NCBI GenBank assembly: GCA_029862205.1
Contig: JAOTXT010000032.1
Location: 1-45,301 of the forward strand
Direction of reading: 5' to 3'
Source of the DNA: Paracoccaceae bacterium
Lineage (GTDB): Bacteria; Pseudomonadota; Alphaproteobacteria; Rhodobacterales; Rhodobacteraceae
DNA: 45,301 nt
Every line of letters begins with the position of its first letter. The stretch's first letter is position 1. The position numbers were made by a program, and so were the translations under genes. Shown in pieces: positions 16,308-25,695 of the stretch. Under the pieces are notes generated by a model. That model had not been told where the DNA came from, searched no databases, and was given only the letters and a program-made list of their open reading frames with translations.

Positions 16308-17264
16308 TCACCATTCGACGATCGTCCCACCTGGTGTGGAGATCGTGTATTCCGGGTCCAAATAGCCGCGCCGCTTCAACCCGACCGGGTTCTGCTGGAT
16401 GATCCCATCATCGGACTTGTCCCTGCGGATCCTTTCGAACACCGCCTCGCGGACGCGCAAACCCCATTTCGAGACCTGATGGACCGACCCGTCCTCCTCG
16501 CTGAGGATATCGACAGGCACGGTCTGGCCATCGTCAGCGATCGCCTCGAGGATCAGATAATAGTTCCGCTTGCTCGTGTTGGCGTCGGGCACGCGCCAGA
16601 CGCCGCTCGGCTCGCCCGGGCGCGAGACGATGCGCACCCTGTAGGTCTGGACAAGCCGCGCGCGCAATGCGCTCAGATCGGCTCGCGCGGTGCGGGCGGC
16701 TTGGAGATTGCCGGCCTTCGCGGCGGCCAGCCCGTCCTCGGCCAGCGCGTCGGCCTTTTCGCGTGCGGCCCTGACCTTGGCCAGCGCGCGGATTTCCGTC
16801 TGCAGGGAGGTGATTTCGGCTGGCAGGCTCTCGGTCAATTCGATCGCCTGGCGCTCCTCGACCGCCCGTTCGGGCGCCGAGACCAGGAAGTAATAGGTAC
16901 CCCAAATCGCCAGCAGCACGGCGAGGCCAAGCCCGAGTGGTGGCGCCCAGCCACTCCGCTTCACATAGATCCGCGCCAGTGTCGTTGTGAGGCCTGGCTC
17001 GACCGGTTCATAGGAAAACCGCTGCCGTTTCAGCGCCTCGACCCCTTCGAGCAGGATCTCGTCGGGCACGTCGATGCCCTGGGCGTCGTAGATCTCGCGC
17101 AGCCGCTCGATCAGCGCCGCGTCGCGGCCTTCGCTCCCCAACTCGCGGTCGACCAGCGACTTGCTGTGGCGCAGGGTGTCGACGACATCCATCGCCAGCA
17201 TGACATCGTCAAGCTTGCGGCCATGCTGTTCGTCCGCGGCCGGCGGTGCGGCTGTCTCAGCCAT
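16308..17264 (-). CDS. DUF6384 family single-pass membrane protein
   Basis: 318 residues. The N-terminus carries the conserved DVMLAMDVVDTLRHSKSLVD and LIERLREIYDAQGIDVPDEIL segments that mark DUF6384. One membrane helix, PPLGLGLAVLLAIWGTYYFLV, is at about 108-128, followed by a coiled coil (to about 205) and a C-terminal beta-rich domain with GVWRVPDANTSKRNYYLILEAI. It is the middle gene: TelA-like upstream (8-bp gap), coiled-coil protein downstream. Function unknown. Presumably it tethers the complex to the inner membrane. Confidence 0.82.
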   Translation of the reverse strand: MAETAAPPAADEQHGRKLDDVMLAMDVVDTLRHSKSLVDRELGSEGRDAALIERLREIYDAQGIDVPDEILLEGVEALKRQRFSYEPVEPGLTTTLARIYVKRSGWAPPLGLGLAVLLAIWGTYYFLVSAPERAVEERQAIELTESLPAEITSLQTEIRALAKVRAAREKADALAEDGLAAAKAGNLQAARTARADLSALRARLVQTYRVRIVSRPGEPSGVWRVPDANTSKRNYYLILEAIADDGQTVPVDILSEEDGSVHQVSKWGLRVREAVFERIRRDKSDDGIIQQNPVGLKRRGYLDPEYTISTPGGTIVEW

Positions 17265-17272
17265 CGGTCAGA

Positions 17273-18439
17273 TCAGCGATATGTCAGCGCGTTGCCCTGC
17301 TCGGCCAGGCGCGCCAGGCGCCGCTTGCCGTCCTCGACCGCCTCGCGGATCTCCTCGGTGTTGCGGGTCGCCATCGTGCGCATCTCGTCGATGATCTCAC
17401 GCGAGCGGATCTGGTAGTTCACCACCGACTCGACCAGGGTCTTGACCGCATTGGCACGGATCGTCGGCCCGTATCCCACGCGCAAGGCAGCTTCCTGCAC
17501 CTTGCCGCCGACCTCGGCGAGCGTCTCGAGGCTTTGGCTGACGCCCTCCTTCATCGCCTCGAGCGTCTCGGTGCTCTCGTGCAGCCCATGCATGCCCGTG
17601 AACGAGGCGCTGAGCGCGGTCAGCACGGTCTCGTTGGTGCCAAAGAAGCTGACCGATTGGGCGTAGATCCGCTCCTTGGCATTGGTCGTCTGGATCAGCC
17701 GCGCCATGATCACCTCGGAGGTGTTGTAGCCCACGGTCAGGTTGTCGGAGAGATCCTTGGCGATCTGGTAGCGCTTCTCTTCCGATTGCAAGCCGCGCAG
17801 GCGCTCGTCGCGGGCGAGTTCCAGTTTGGCCCGCTCGGCGGGGTCGATCTCGCCTGCGCTCTCGACCTTGTCGATCGCCTCGGTCATGCGCGCCTTGGCC
17901 TCGCCAACCAGGACCTCGGCCTTGTTCAGCACTTCCAGCGCCAGGACCTCGGCCTCCTTCATGGCCCCGCGGAAGTCCTGATAGGCGTTCAGGATGGTGT
18001 GCTCGCGCTGGATCTGGTCGTTGGTATCCTCGGCGACATCCAGATAGGTCTCCTTGATCTTATCGAAGCGGCTGGCGATGTCGCCGCGCGTCACCTTGGT
18101 CCAGATATTCTGCAGGCGCTCGAGCGTGTCGATCCGCCCGTCGGCGATCTGGTCGACCAGGCTCTTCGCGTCATCGCGAATCGAGTTGAAGCCGGCGGTG
18201 ATCGATTCGTAGCGCTCGCCGATCTCCATCGCCTGGACCTGCTCGCGCACCACCTCGTTGAACAGCGACGCCTGGTTCAGCGTCCGCGCGATTACGACGA
18301 TCCGCTCCTCGTCCAGATCCGAGATCTGATCCAACAGCGCGATTATCGGCGCCTCTTGCGTGGTGTCCGGCACCAGGCCCATATCGCGCAGCCCGTTCAG
18401 CGCCTTATCGAGATAGCGCATCGGCGATGTGTCGTTCAT
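17273..18439 (-). CDS. TelA-like / coiled-coil cell-envelope protein (first gene of the operon)
   Basis: 388 residues, mostly alpha-helical. Opening: MRYLDKALNGLRDMGLVPDT. Central and C-terminal helices with AYQDFRGAMKEAEVLALEVLNKAE, AKDLSDNLTVGYNTSEVIMARLIQ and TEEIREAVEDGKRRLARLAE resemble TelA/toxic-anion-resistance-type proteins, which also begin with long helical bundles; the match is at architecture level. The ATG at 18439 has GGGAGAA 8 nt before it; the in-frame start at 18466 has none. Starts the three-gene minus-strand operon that diverges from the Kbp-like gene. Confidence 0.72.
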   Translation of the reverse strand: MNDTSPMRYLDKALNGLRDMGLVPDTTQEAPIIALLDQISDLDEERIVVIARTLNQASLFNEVVREQVQAMEIGERYESITAGFNSIRDDAKSLVDQIADGRIDTLERLQNIWTKVTRGDIASRFDKIKETYLDVAEDTNDQIQREHTILNAYQDFRGAMKEAEVLALEVLNKAEVLVGEAKARMTEAIDKVESAGEIDPAERAKLELARDERLRGLQSEEKRYQIAKDLSDNLTVGYNTSEVIMARLIQTTNAKERIYAQSVSFFGTNETVLTALSASFTGMHGLHESTETLEAMKEGVSQSLETLAEVGGKVQEAALRVGYGPTIRANAVKTLVESVVNYQIRSREIIDEMRTMATRNTEEIREAVEDGKRRLARLAEQGNALTYR

Positions 18440-18737
18440 CGAGGTTTCTCCCTTTTCCTTACGCAAGGCCGCGGATCGGCGGCGATGATCGTCCGGGCAA
18501 GTTCACAATCTCCGGCCTTGAATCCCGGGCTCGCAAATACATCGCCCGGAATCGCTGCTGCTCCGCGAATTGCGCGATTGCCTTCGTGTGCTACCCGAGC
18601 CACCAAACCGAAGCAACCGGAACTGGCCGCACTTGTGGGCCAGGACATGCCATTGCGATTGCCCGTCTAATGCGTAAAGTCGCATGATTGAAACGAGTTC
18701 CGCGTGGAACTTGGGAACACACGGGAGGGAATGAATC
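18440..18737. promoter_or_regulatory. Divergent control region between the TelA-like operon and the Kbp-like gene
   Basis: 298 bp without a gene. Near the plus-strand gene it contains two inverted repeats: TGCG-N6-CGCA at 18671-18684 and GTTCC-GCGT-GGAAC at 18697-18710, the latter 27 bp before the ATG and a possible regulator site. GGGAGGGAATGA gives the ribosome-binding site of the plus gene. A GGAAC element appears, but no CGTT follows at the spacing expected for an EcfG stress promoter, so that assignment is not supported. Confidence 0.45.
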
Positions 18738-19172
18738 ATGGGTCTGTGGAATTTCATCAAGACGGCCGGCAAGGCGATTGGGATCGGATCGGCCGAGGCG
18801 GCGGAGCCCGCCGACGCGATCCGCGCCGAGATTGAGGATCTGGGCCTGGATGCATCCGGTGTAGAGATCGCGGTCGACGGCGACACGGTGAAGGTCACCG
18901 GCAAAGCGGTCGATCAGGAGACGCGCGAAAAGATCATCCTGGCCGCCGGCAATGTGGAAGGCATCGCGGCGGTCGACGAGGATGTCTCGGCGCCGGACGC
19001 GAAGGAACCCGTCTTCCACACCGTTGAGAAGGGCGACACCCTTTGGGCGATCGCGTCGAAACATCTAGGCAATGGAAGCCGTTATCCGGAGATCTTCGAG
19101 GCGAACAAGCCGATGCTCAGCGACCCGGACAAGATCTACCCGGGACAGAATCTGCGCATTCCCGACGCTTGA
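18738..19172 (+). CDS. kbp: BON-LysM potassium-binding protein (Kbp/YgaU type)
   Basis: 144 residues. It closely follows E. coli Kbp: N-terminal MGLWNFIKTAGKAIG, a BON domain (about 22-90, VEIAVDGDTVKVTGKAVDQETREKIILAAGNVEGI), and a LysM domain (about 94-142) with YTVKSGDTL-like HTVEKGDTLWAIASKHLG and IFEANKPMLSDPDKIYPGQNLRIP. Kbp is a cytoplasmic K+ sensor; no signal peptide is seen here either. Preceded by GGGAGGGA. It is divergent from the TelA-like operon and convergent with the dodecin gene. Confidence 0.92.
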   Translation: MGLWNFIKTAGKAIGIGSAEAAEPADAIRAEIEDLGLDASGVEIAVDGDTVKVTGKAVDQETREKIILAAGNVEGIAAVDEDVSAPDAKEPVFHTVEKGDTLWAIASKHLGNGSRYPEIFEANKPMLSDPDKIYPGQNLRIPDA

Positions 19173-19181
19173 GCGATCATC

Positions 19182-19217
19182 GCCGATCCGGCACGCGCTG
19201 GGGCGGGCCGGATCGGC
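19182..19217. terminator. Bidirectional hairpin between kbp and the dodecin gene
   Basis: A perfect 11-bp stem GCCGATCCGGC/GCCGGATCGGC with a 14-nt loop lies between two convergent genes. No T tract on either side, so the terminator is weak or Rho-assisted. Confidence 0.6.
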
Positions 19218-19223
19218 ACGCTC

Positions 19224-19427
19224 TCAATCCTTCAGGATGAAGGTCACCTTCAGATTGACCCGGTATTCCGAAATCTTGCCGTCCCTGACCGTCACACTCT
19301 GATCCTGGACCCAGGCGCCCTCGACGTTCTTCAGCGTCTTGGATGCCCGCTCGACGCCCTTCTCGACGGCGTCTTCGAAACTCTTTTTCGAGGAAGCGAT
19401 GATTTCGGTAACGCGTGCAACCGCCAT
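19224..19427 (-). CDS. Dodecin family flavin-binding protein
   Basis: 67 residues, the normal dodecin size. ARVTEIIASSKKSFEDAVEKG and LKNVEGAWVQDQSV carry the Trp that stacks on flavin, followed by a short beta-strand end. Family members form a hollow dodecamer that stores or protects flavins (riboflavin, FMN or CoA). The leader has AGGGAGAGAACC just upstream of the ATG. It is monocistronic. Confidence 0.93.
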   Translation of the reverse strand: MAVARVTEIIASSKKSFEDAVEKGVERASKTLKNVEGAWVQDQSVTVRDGKISEYRVNLKVTFILKD

Positions 19428-19509
19428 GGTTCTCTCCCTAATTCGTTAAGTGTGTCCGGGAAGGGTAGGCCCGGCCAGGCGCGATGACAATCACTGGGGT
19501 GATCTTTCG

Positions 19510-20820
19510 CTAAAGCGCTCGGCACGCCGCTTCCAGCCCGTCGGCGACCCGGTCCACATCGTCGAGCGAGAGGCACATCGGCGGCACCATCCGCAGACAG
19601 GATTGGAAGGCGCCAGACTTCGACAGAATCAGACCCTCGCCCCGGCAGGCCTCGAAGATTGCTGCCGTGGCCTGTGGGTCGGGTTCCTTGGTCTTGCGGT
19701 CCTTCACAAGCTCGATGGCCAGCATCAGCCCGGTGCCACGCACGTCGCCGATCGCCTGGTGGCGCGACGCGATGCCCCTCAACCGCTCCAATAGCGCCGC
19801 GCCCACGACACGCGCATTCTCCTGGACCCGGTCCTCGCGGATCACCTGCAGGACGGCACGGCCGGCGGCGCAGCTGGTCGGGTTGGCGCCATAGGTGTGA
19901 AACAGGAACTTCTCGGCCATCGGCGCCGCGATCTGCTTCTTCGCCACGACGGCGGCCAGTGGAAAGCCGTTGCCGATGCCCTTGGCCATGACGGCGATGT
20001 CCGGGACCACGCCATCTGCCTCGAACCCCCACATGTGATCGCCGGTCCGGCCGAAGCCCGACTGCACCTCGTCGGCGATATAAAGCCCGCCCGCTTCACG
20101 GACCCGCTCGGCGGCACCCGACATATAGCCCGGCGGCATCGGGTGAATGCCGCCATAGCCCTGCACGCTCTCGATCAGGATGCCGGCGACACGGCCCGTG
20201 GTGGCGGTGGCGATGGTCTGCTCGATCTCGTTCAGATATGGCTCTGTCCCGGGTCCGAAGATCCCCCGGTATTGGTTGGGCTCCGCCACGAAGGCCACAT
20301 GGCCCGGCATCCCCGGATGGCGCCAGCCGCTGATGCCGGTCACCGATTGCGCCGCCGCGGTCGGTCCGTGATAGGCGCTACGCAGCGCCAGGAGGTCGAG
20401 ATTGCCCGTGTAGGTCCGCGCCATGGTCATGGCCAGATCAATCGCCTCGGCGCCGGAATTGGTGAAATGCACCACCCAGTCCTGGCCCGAGGGCATGGTT
20501 GCCGCCAATTCCTCGGCCAGATGCGCCGGGGTCGGGTGATAGAACATTGTGGTGCAATGGGTCAGTTCCGCCGCTTGCGCCTGGGCCGCGGCGACCACGC
20601 GCGGGTGACAATGGCCGACCGAGATGCAGACATTCATCCCCAGCAGGTCGATATATTGCCGGTCCTCGGCGTCCCAGAGGTATTGCATCGAGCCGCGCCG
20701 GAACACCATCGGCTCGGCGAAGGGAACGAATTTCCGCTGCGAGGCGGCGTAGTAGCGGTCGCGCCGGGCTGCGGTGGCGTCCAGCGACCAATCGGTTTCC
20801 AACGGCATCGTGTCAGTCAT
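19510..20820 (-). CDS. Class III PLP aminotransferase (AGXT2-like)
   Basis: 436 residues. The fold signature is QYIDLLGMNVCISVGHCHP, followed by NSGAEAIDLAM (PLP phosphate grip), ADEVQSGFGRTG (Asp contacting the pyridine nitrogen), and MAKGIGNGFPLA with the Schiff-base Lys. The arrangement matches the alanine-glyoxylate aminotransferase 2/omega-aminotransferase subgroup. It ends 14 bp after the GcvT-type oxidase gene, in the same minus-strand operon, so it may handle the demethylated amine that the oxidases produce. Substrate is not deducible. Confidence 0.9.
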   Translation of the reverse strand: MTDTMPLETDWSLDATAARRDRYYAASQRKFVPFAEPMVFRRGSMQYLWDAEDRQYIDLLGMNVCISVGHCHPRVVAAAQAQAAELTHCTTMFYHPTPAHLAEELAATMPSGQDWVVHFTNSGAEAIDLAMTMARTYTGNLDLLALRSAYHGPTAAAQSVTGISGWRHPGMPGHVAFVAEPNQYRGIFGPGTEPYLNEIEQTIATATTGRVAGILIESVQGYGGIHPMPPGYMSGAAERVREAGGLYIADEVQSGFGRTGDHMWGFEADGVVPDIAVMAKGIGNGFPLAAVVAKKQIAAPMAEKFLFHTYGANPTSCAAGRAVLQVIREDRVQENARVVGAALLERLRGIASRHQAIGDVRGTGLMLAIELVKDRKTKEPDPQATAAIFEACRGEGLILSKSGAFQSCLRMVPPMCLSLDDVDRVADGLEAACRAL

Positions 20821-20834
20821 GTCGCAGTGCTCCG

Positions 20835-23240
20835 TCAGGATTTGAGCTTCTCATTCAGCGGATCGTATGGCGGCGCGTCCAGCACCAAAGCGGCGCGGGG
20901 CCGGCCCAGGATCTCGACGGTCAGACCGTCGCGCGCGGTCGGATCCCGCAGATAGGCGAGCGCCAGGGTCTTGCCGGTTCGGTGGCCATGGGCGCCGGAG
21001 GTGACGATTCCGACCACCCGGTCGCCATGCTTGACCGGGTGGGCGTAGAACGGATCGACCTCGCCGGGCGCGATCTCGAGCAGGACCATGTCCCAGCGTT
21101 GGGTGCCTTGGCGGGCAAGCATCGCGTCGCGGCCGGTGAACATGCGATCATCAGCGCGAACGAAAACGCCCAGCCCCGCCTCCAACGGAGTGCGCTCGAT
21201 CGTCAGGTCCGCGCCCCAGGCCCGGTAGCCTTTCTCGAGCCGCATGGCATTGGCGGCGTAGGCGCCGTAAAGGCCGACGCCCAAATCGGCGCCCGCCTCT
21301 TCAAGCGCGTCGAACAGAAACCCGGCATCGTCGCGCGCCACATGCAACTCCCACCCAAGCTCGCCAATATAGGAGACGCGCAGCGCGCGGACCGGGCGCC
21401 CCGCTACCATGATCTCGCGGACCGAGAGCCAGGGGAACTTTCCGAGGTCATCCTCCGTCACGCCCGCCAGAAGGTCCCGCGCACGCGGGCCCATGACGCC
21501 GATGACCGCCAGCTCCCCGGTGCGGTTGCGCACCGTTACATCGTGGTGCGCCGCGTGGACCGTCAGCAGGTCCAGGTCGATCTCCTCGGCGGCGGCGGCC
21601 GAGGTGAGGTAGGCCGTCTCCGCGTCCAATCGGGCGACCGTGAACTCGGAATGCACGCCACCCTCGGGCGTCAGCGCGTGGATCAGGCCGATGCGCCCCG
21701 GGCGCGGCGGGCGGTTGGCGCCGAGCGCCTCAAGGAAACCTGGCACGCCCGGCCCCGCAACCTCGAACTTCGAGAAGACCGAAAGGTCGGCCAGCGCCAC
21801 CCGCTGGGACGCTGCCTGGCACTCCCGCGCCACGGCGTCGAACCAGTTGGTGCGGCGAAAGCTCTCGCGCGCCAGATCCCCCGGACGGTCCGAGAACCAA
21901 TTCGGCCGCTCCCAGCCATGGGCGGCGCCCATCACGGCCCCGCGCGCCAGCATCCGGTCGTGCAGCGGTGAAAGACGCAGCCCCCGCCCCGCCGGGCGTT
22001 CCTCGTACGGATAATGCACCCCGAATTGCAGGCCGAAGCACTCGACCGCCTTGGCGATCCGGTAATCCCGGTCCGCCCAAGCGCCGAAGCGTCGGCTGTC
22101 GACGGCCAGCGCGTCCATCGGCGGGGCGCCATGGGTCATCCAGTGCGCCAGGAACCAGCCCGCGCCGCCGCCCTCCATGACGCCCATGGACGAGCCGGTC
22201 AGCAGCCAGGCATTAGGCGCCCCATGGGCCGGGCCGATCAGAGGATTGGCATCGGGCGTGAATGTAATCGGCCCGTTGATCACGGTTTTGACCCCGCCAT
22301 TCCCCAGCGCCGGGATGCGTGCCATTGCGGCCTCGATGATGTGCTCGACCCGGTCGAGATCGGCGGGCAACAGGTCCGCCCCGAATTCCGGCGGCACCCC
22401 GTCGGCGGACCAGACCTCGGCTTCTTTCTCGTAGGGCCCCAGGATCAGCCCGTCGCGCTCCTGGCGCACATACCAGCTTTCTTCCGGGTCACGGATGATC
22501 GGCAGCTCCGGAGCGCCGGCGGCGATCCGTTCGGCGACCTCGGGCACTGTGTCGGTCACCAGGTATTGGTGGAGCACGGGAACCGACGGGATGTTCAGGC
22601 CCATCATCCGACCCACCTCCCAACCCCAGGTGCCGGCCGCGTTGACGATGTGGTGCGCGGTCCAAGTGCCCTTTTCGGTCTCGACCCGCCAACCCCCGTT
22701 CTCGCGGCGGATCGCCCGGACAGGCTCGAAACGCCGGAACGTGCCGCCGCCACGTTGCGCCACTTCAGCCATCGCGTTGGTGGCGAGCGAGGGGTCTACA
22801 TGCCCGTCATCGGGCTCGTAGATGCCCCCGACCAAACCATCCAAGCGCGCCAACGGGTGAAGTTCGGCGATCCGCTCCCGCGTCAGCACCTCCAGCGGAT
22901 AGCCGGTGAAGGCGGATAGCCCCGCCACATGGGCGAATTCGTCCATCCGGTCGGGATTGCGGGTGACGCGCATGGCGCCCGAGGGGTGGAAGCCGCAGGA
23001 TCGCCCGGTCTCTTCCGGCAAGATATCGCGGTAGAGGCGCACGGACACGGCGCGCAGTTCCTGGATCGTCGGGTTATGGGCGAAATGGGTGCAAAGCCCA
23101 GCCGCGTGCCAGGTCGAGCCATGGGTCAGGTCGTTCTTCTCGATCAGCACCACATCCGGCCATCCGGCCTTGACCAGATGGTAGATGAGCGAGACGCCCA
23201 TCGCACCGCCGCCGATGATGATGACCTGTGCCCTGGTCAT
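20835..23240 (-). CDS. FAD-dependent DAO/GcvT oxidase, dimethylglycine dehydrogenase-like (copy 2)
   Basis: 801 residues in the DAO-FAO_M-GCV_T architecture. The N-terminal FAD site is VIIIGGGAMGVSLIYHLVKAGW, and GSTWHAAGLCTHFAHN contains the His that binds FAD covalently in dimethylglycine and sarcosine dehydrogenases. The C-terminal half (about 430-800) is the folate-binding GcvT-type domain. Family chemistry: oxidative removal of an N-methyl group with transfer of the one-carbon unit to tetrahydrofolate. The start overlaps the upstream paralogue by 4 bp; GcvT genes for H or L proteins are absent. Substrate could be dimethylglycine, sarcosine or another N-methyl amino acid. Confidence 0.9.
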   Translation of the reverse strand: MTRAQVIIIGGGAMGVSLIYHLVKAGWPDVVLIEKNDLTHGSTWHAAGLCTHFAHNPTIQELRAVSVRLYRDILPEETGRSCGFHPSGAMRVTRNPDRMDEFAHVAGLSAFTGYPLEVLTRERIAELHPLARLDGLVGGIYEPDDGHVDPSLATNAMAEVAQRGGGTFRRFEPVRAIRRENGGWRVETEKGTWTAHHIVNAAGTWGWEVGRMMGLNIPSVPVLHQYLVTDTVPEVAERIAAGAPELPIIRDPEESWYVRQERDGLILGPYEKEAEVWSADGVPPEFGADLLPADLDRVEHIIEAAMARIPALGNGGVKTVINGPITFTPDANPLIGPAHGAPNAWLLTGSSMGVMEGGGAGWFLAHWMTHGAPPMDALAVDSRRFGAWADRDYRIAKAVECFGLQFGVHYPYEERPAGRGLRLSPLHDRMLARGAVMGAAHGWERPNWFSDRPGDLARESFRRTNWFDAVARECQAASQRVALADLSVFSKFEVAGPGVPGFLEALGANRPPRPGRIGLIHALTPEGGVHSEFTVARLDAETAYLTSAAAAEEIDLDLLTVHAAHHDVTVRNRTGELAVIGVMGPRARDLLAGVTEDDLGKFPWLSVREIMVAGRPVRALRVSYIGELGWELHVARDDAGFLFDALEEAGADLGVGLYGAYAANAMRLEKGYRAWGADLTIERTPLEAGLGVFVRADDRMFTGRDAMLARQGTQRWDMVLLEIAPGEVDPFYAHPVKHGDRVVGIVTSGAHGHRTGKTLALAYLRDPTARDGLTVEILGRPRAALVLDAPPYDPLNEKLKS

Positions 23241-25630
23241 GCGCGCATCCTCTCGCCCGCCGGGTCGAAGGGCTGGCGGCGCAGCACGCGGGCGGGATAG
23301 GCGCGTCCCGCGACATCGATCTCGAAGCTCCGGGCACAGGTTTCATCCAGGATCTCGCCCGGCGCGACCGAGATCAGGCCGATCGCAAGGGTCAGCCCAG
23401 TGCGCGCGCCGCGCCCGCCCGATGTGGTGAGGCCCACCACCGTGCCGCCCTCGCGGATCGGCTCGTCATGCAGGATCAGCGGGTCTCCCTCGACCTGGAT
23501 AAGGCAGAGCCGCCGGGTTAGGCCGTCGCGGCGCTGCGCCTCCAGCGCCGCCTTGCCGATGAAGTCCTTGGACCAGTCGATGGTGAAGCCCAGGCCCGCC
23601 TCCAGCGGCGTCAGCTCTGGGCCCAAATCGTGGCCCCAACGGCGATAGCCTTTCTCGATCCGGCAGGCGTCCAGCGCGTAATGGCCCATCGGCCGGGCGC
23701 CCGCCGCGATCAGGGCATCGAACAGCGTGCCCGCATGTTCATTCGCCACCATCAATTCCCAGCCCAGCTCGCCGACGAAGCTCAGCCGGGTCGCCAGACA
23801 GGGTTGCCCCGTGACCATCATCTCGCGGGCCATTGCGAAGGGAAAGCCGCTCCAATCCGCGTCGGAAAGGCTCGCCAGCACCCGCCGCGCCGCCGCACCC
23901 ATGACGCCGATGACCGCGTAATCCTCGGTCGCGTCCTCAAACGCGGCGCGGCCTGCAAGATGCCGGCGCAGCAGCGCCCGGTCGCGCCAACGGGTCGCGG
24001 CGCCAGAGACCAGGCGGAACTGTTCCGCCCCCAGCCGCGTCGCCGTTAGGTCGGCCTCGATTCCGCCATTTGCGTTTAGAAGCGGTGTGTAGACCGACCG
24101 GCCGACCGGAACGTCGAGGTTGGCCGGCGCGATCTCACTCAGCGCCTGCAGCGCACCTTCACCGCTCACATCGAACTTGCCGAAGGGCGAGAGGTCAAGC
24201 AGCACCGCGCCCTCCGCCATCCCGGCCGCTTCGCGTTCGGCGATCGCCTGCCAGGGCTGCGGCGCTGCAACCGAGTAGGGCAGGTCGCGCTCGGCCTCCG
24301 AGCGCGCATACCAGAGGCCGCGCTCCCACCCGGCCGTCAGGCCGAAAACCGCGCCCTGGGCCGCCCAGCGGTCATGCAGGACGCTCTTGCGCAGGCCCCT
24401 GCCCGCCTTCGGCTGCTTGAAGGGCCAGTGGATGGCGAATTGGTCCGCCACAGCCTCCGTCATCCGCGAGGCCATATGCGCGGGCGCGGCGGTAAGCGGG
24501 TCGGCCCGGGCCACGTCGACCTCCCATAGGTCCATCGGCTCGGCCCCATCGGTCATCCAATCCGCCAGAACCCGGCCCACCCCCGCCGACGACATCACCC
24601 CAACCGAGTTCATCCCTGCCGCGGCGAACAGCCCATCCACCTCGGGCGCCTCGCCGATCAGCGGGCGGGTATCGGCGGTGAAGCTCTCGGGCCCGTTCAT
24701 GAAATGCTGGATGCCGGCTTGGCCGAGCGCGGGCACGAGCTCCCAGGCTGCCTCCATGAAGGGCGCGAACTGCTCCCAATCCTCGGGCATTTGCAAGAAC
24801 GGCCGGTCGGCTTCAGGGCCTGCCGGGTCCCAGCATTTTGCGTCCGGCTCGAACCCGCCGATCACCAGCTTGCCCGCGTCGCCCTTGACGTAGATGCCCC
24901 GGTCGAGGTCACGGATTACCGGGAACGGGTCGGCCAGGCCCGGGATCGGCTCGGTCACCACATACATGTGCTCGACCGGCTGTAGGGGAAGCGCGAGTCC
25001 CGCCGCCGCCGCCAATCGGCCTGACCACGCGCCCGCGCAAAGCGCCACGCGGCCTGCCGCCAATTCGCCGCCATCGGCCAGCCGCACGCCGGTCGCGCGG
25101 CCCCGCTCCACCAGGATTTCCGCGACCGGGGCGTGCTCGCGGATCTCCACTCCGCGCGCAGCCGCCGCCCGCGCATAGGCCATGCAGAGGTCCACCGGAT
25201 TGACATTGGCATCCTCGGCAACCGCCAGCGCACCCACATGGCCAGAGAGTTCAAGGCCCGGGACCGCGACATCGCCCACATCGACGATCCGCGCGTCGAG
25301 CCCCAGATGCCGGCCCAACGCGCCTATCCGGTGCAGCTCATCCATCCGCTCAGGATCCCGGGCCAGCCAGTAGCCGCCGGTCCGCCGATACCCGGTCCGC
25401 ATCCCGGTTTCGGCCTCGAGCCGGGGGAACAATTCCAGCGCATACATCGCCAGCCGGGTCATGTTCGCCGTCGCGCGCAGCGGCCCGACAATACCCGCCG
25501 CGTGCCAGGATGTGCCCGAGGTCAGGCGCCCGCGCTCGAGCAACACCACATCCTCGGCGTCCCGGGCAGCGAGATGATAGGCCAGGCTCAACGCGACCGC
25601 CCCGCCGCCGATGATGACGGTCGCGGTCAT
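23237..25630 (-). CDS. FAD-dependent DAO/GcvT oxidase, dimethylglycine dehydrogenase-like (copy 1)
   Basis: 797 residues, with the same DAO-FAO_M-GCV_T plan. FAD site VIIGGGAVALSLAYHLAARDAEDVV; covalent-FAD motif SGTSWHAAGIVGPLRATA; GcvT-like half with PVGRSVYTPLLNANGGIEADL and EKGYRRWGHDLGPELTPLEAGLG. The His of SWHAAG is kept. It is paralogous with the next gene but clearly diverged in the DAO half, so the two probably act on different methylation states. A 65-bp gap separates it from the divergent sulfotransferase gene. Confidence 0.9.
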   Translation of the reverse strand: MTATVIIGGGAVALSLAYHLAARDAEDVVLLERGRLTSGTSWHAAGIVGPLRATANMTRLAMYALELFPRLEAETGMRTGYRRTGGYWLARDPERMDELHRIGALGRHLGLDARIVDVGDVAVPGLELSGHVGALAVAEDANVNPVDLCMAYARAAAARGVEIREHAPVAEILVERGRATGVRLADGGELAAGRVALCAGAWSGRLAAAAGLALPLQPVEHMYVVTEPIPGLADPFPVIRDLDRGIYVKGDAGKLVIGGFEPDAKCWDPAGPEADRPFLQMPEDWEQFAPFMEAAWELVPALGQAGIQHFMNGPESFTADTRPLIGEAPEVDGLFAAAGMNSVGVMSSAGVGRVLADWMTDGAEPMDLWEVDVARADPLTAAPAHMASRMTEAVADQFAIHWPFKQPKAGRGLRKSVLHDRWAAQGAVFGLTAGWERGLWYARSEAERDLPYSVAAPQPWQAIAEREAAGMAEGAVLLDLSPFGKFDVSGEGALQALSEIAPANLDVPVGRSVYTPLLNANGGIEADLTATRLGAEQFRLVSGAATRWRDRALLRRHLAGRAAFEDATEDYAVIGVMGAAARRVLASLSDADWSGFPFAMAREMMVTGQPCLATRLSFVGELGWELMVANEHAGTLFDALIAAGARPMGHYALDACRIEKGYRRWGHDLGPELTPLEAGLGFTIDWSKDFIGKAALEAQRRDGLTRRLCLIQVEGDPLILHDEPIREGGTVVGLTTSGGRGARTGLTLAIGLISVAPGEILDETCARSFEIDVAGRAYPARVLRRQPFDPAGERMRA

Positions 25631-25695
25631 GGCGCCCTGAGCTCAGGATAGGTATGCTGCCGCGCCGAACGGATTGCTGCGAAGGGCCACACCGG

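Noticed and set aside
18697..18737. EcfG (general stress) promoter for the Kbp-like gene
   Set aside because: GGAAC occurs, but no CGTT follows at the 16-17 bp spacing on either strand.
20499..21971. 490-residue plus-strand open frame opposite the GcvT oxidase
   Set aside because: Low-complexity His/Arg/Gln-rich antisense shadow of a well-supported gene.
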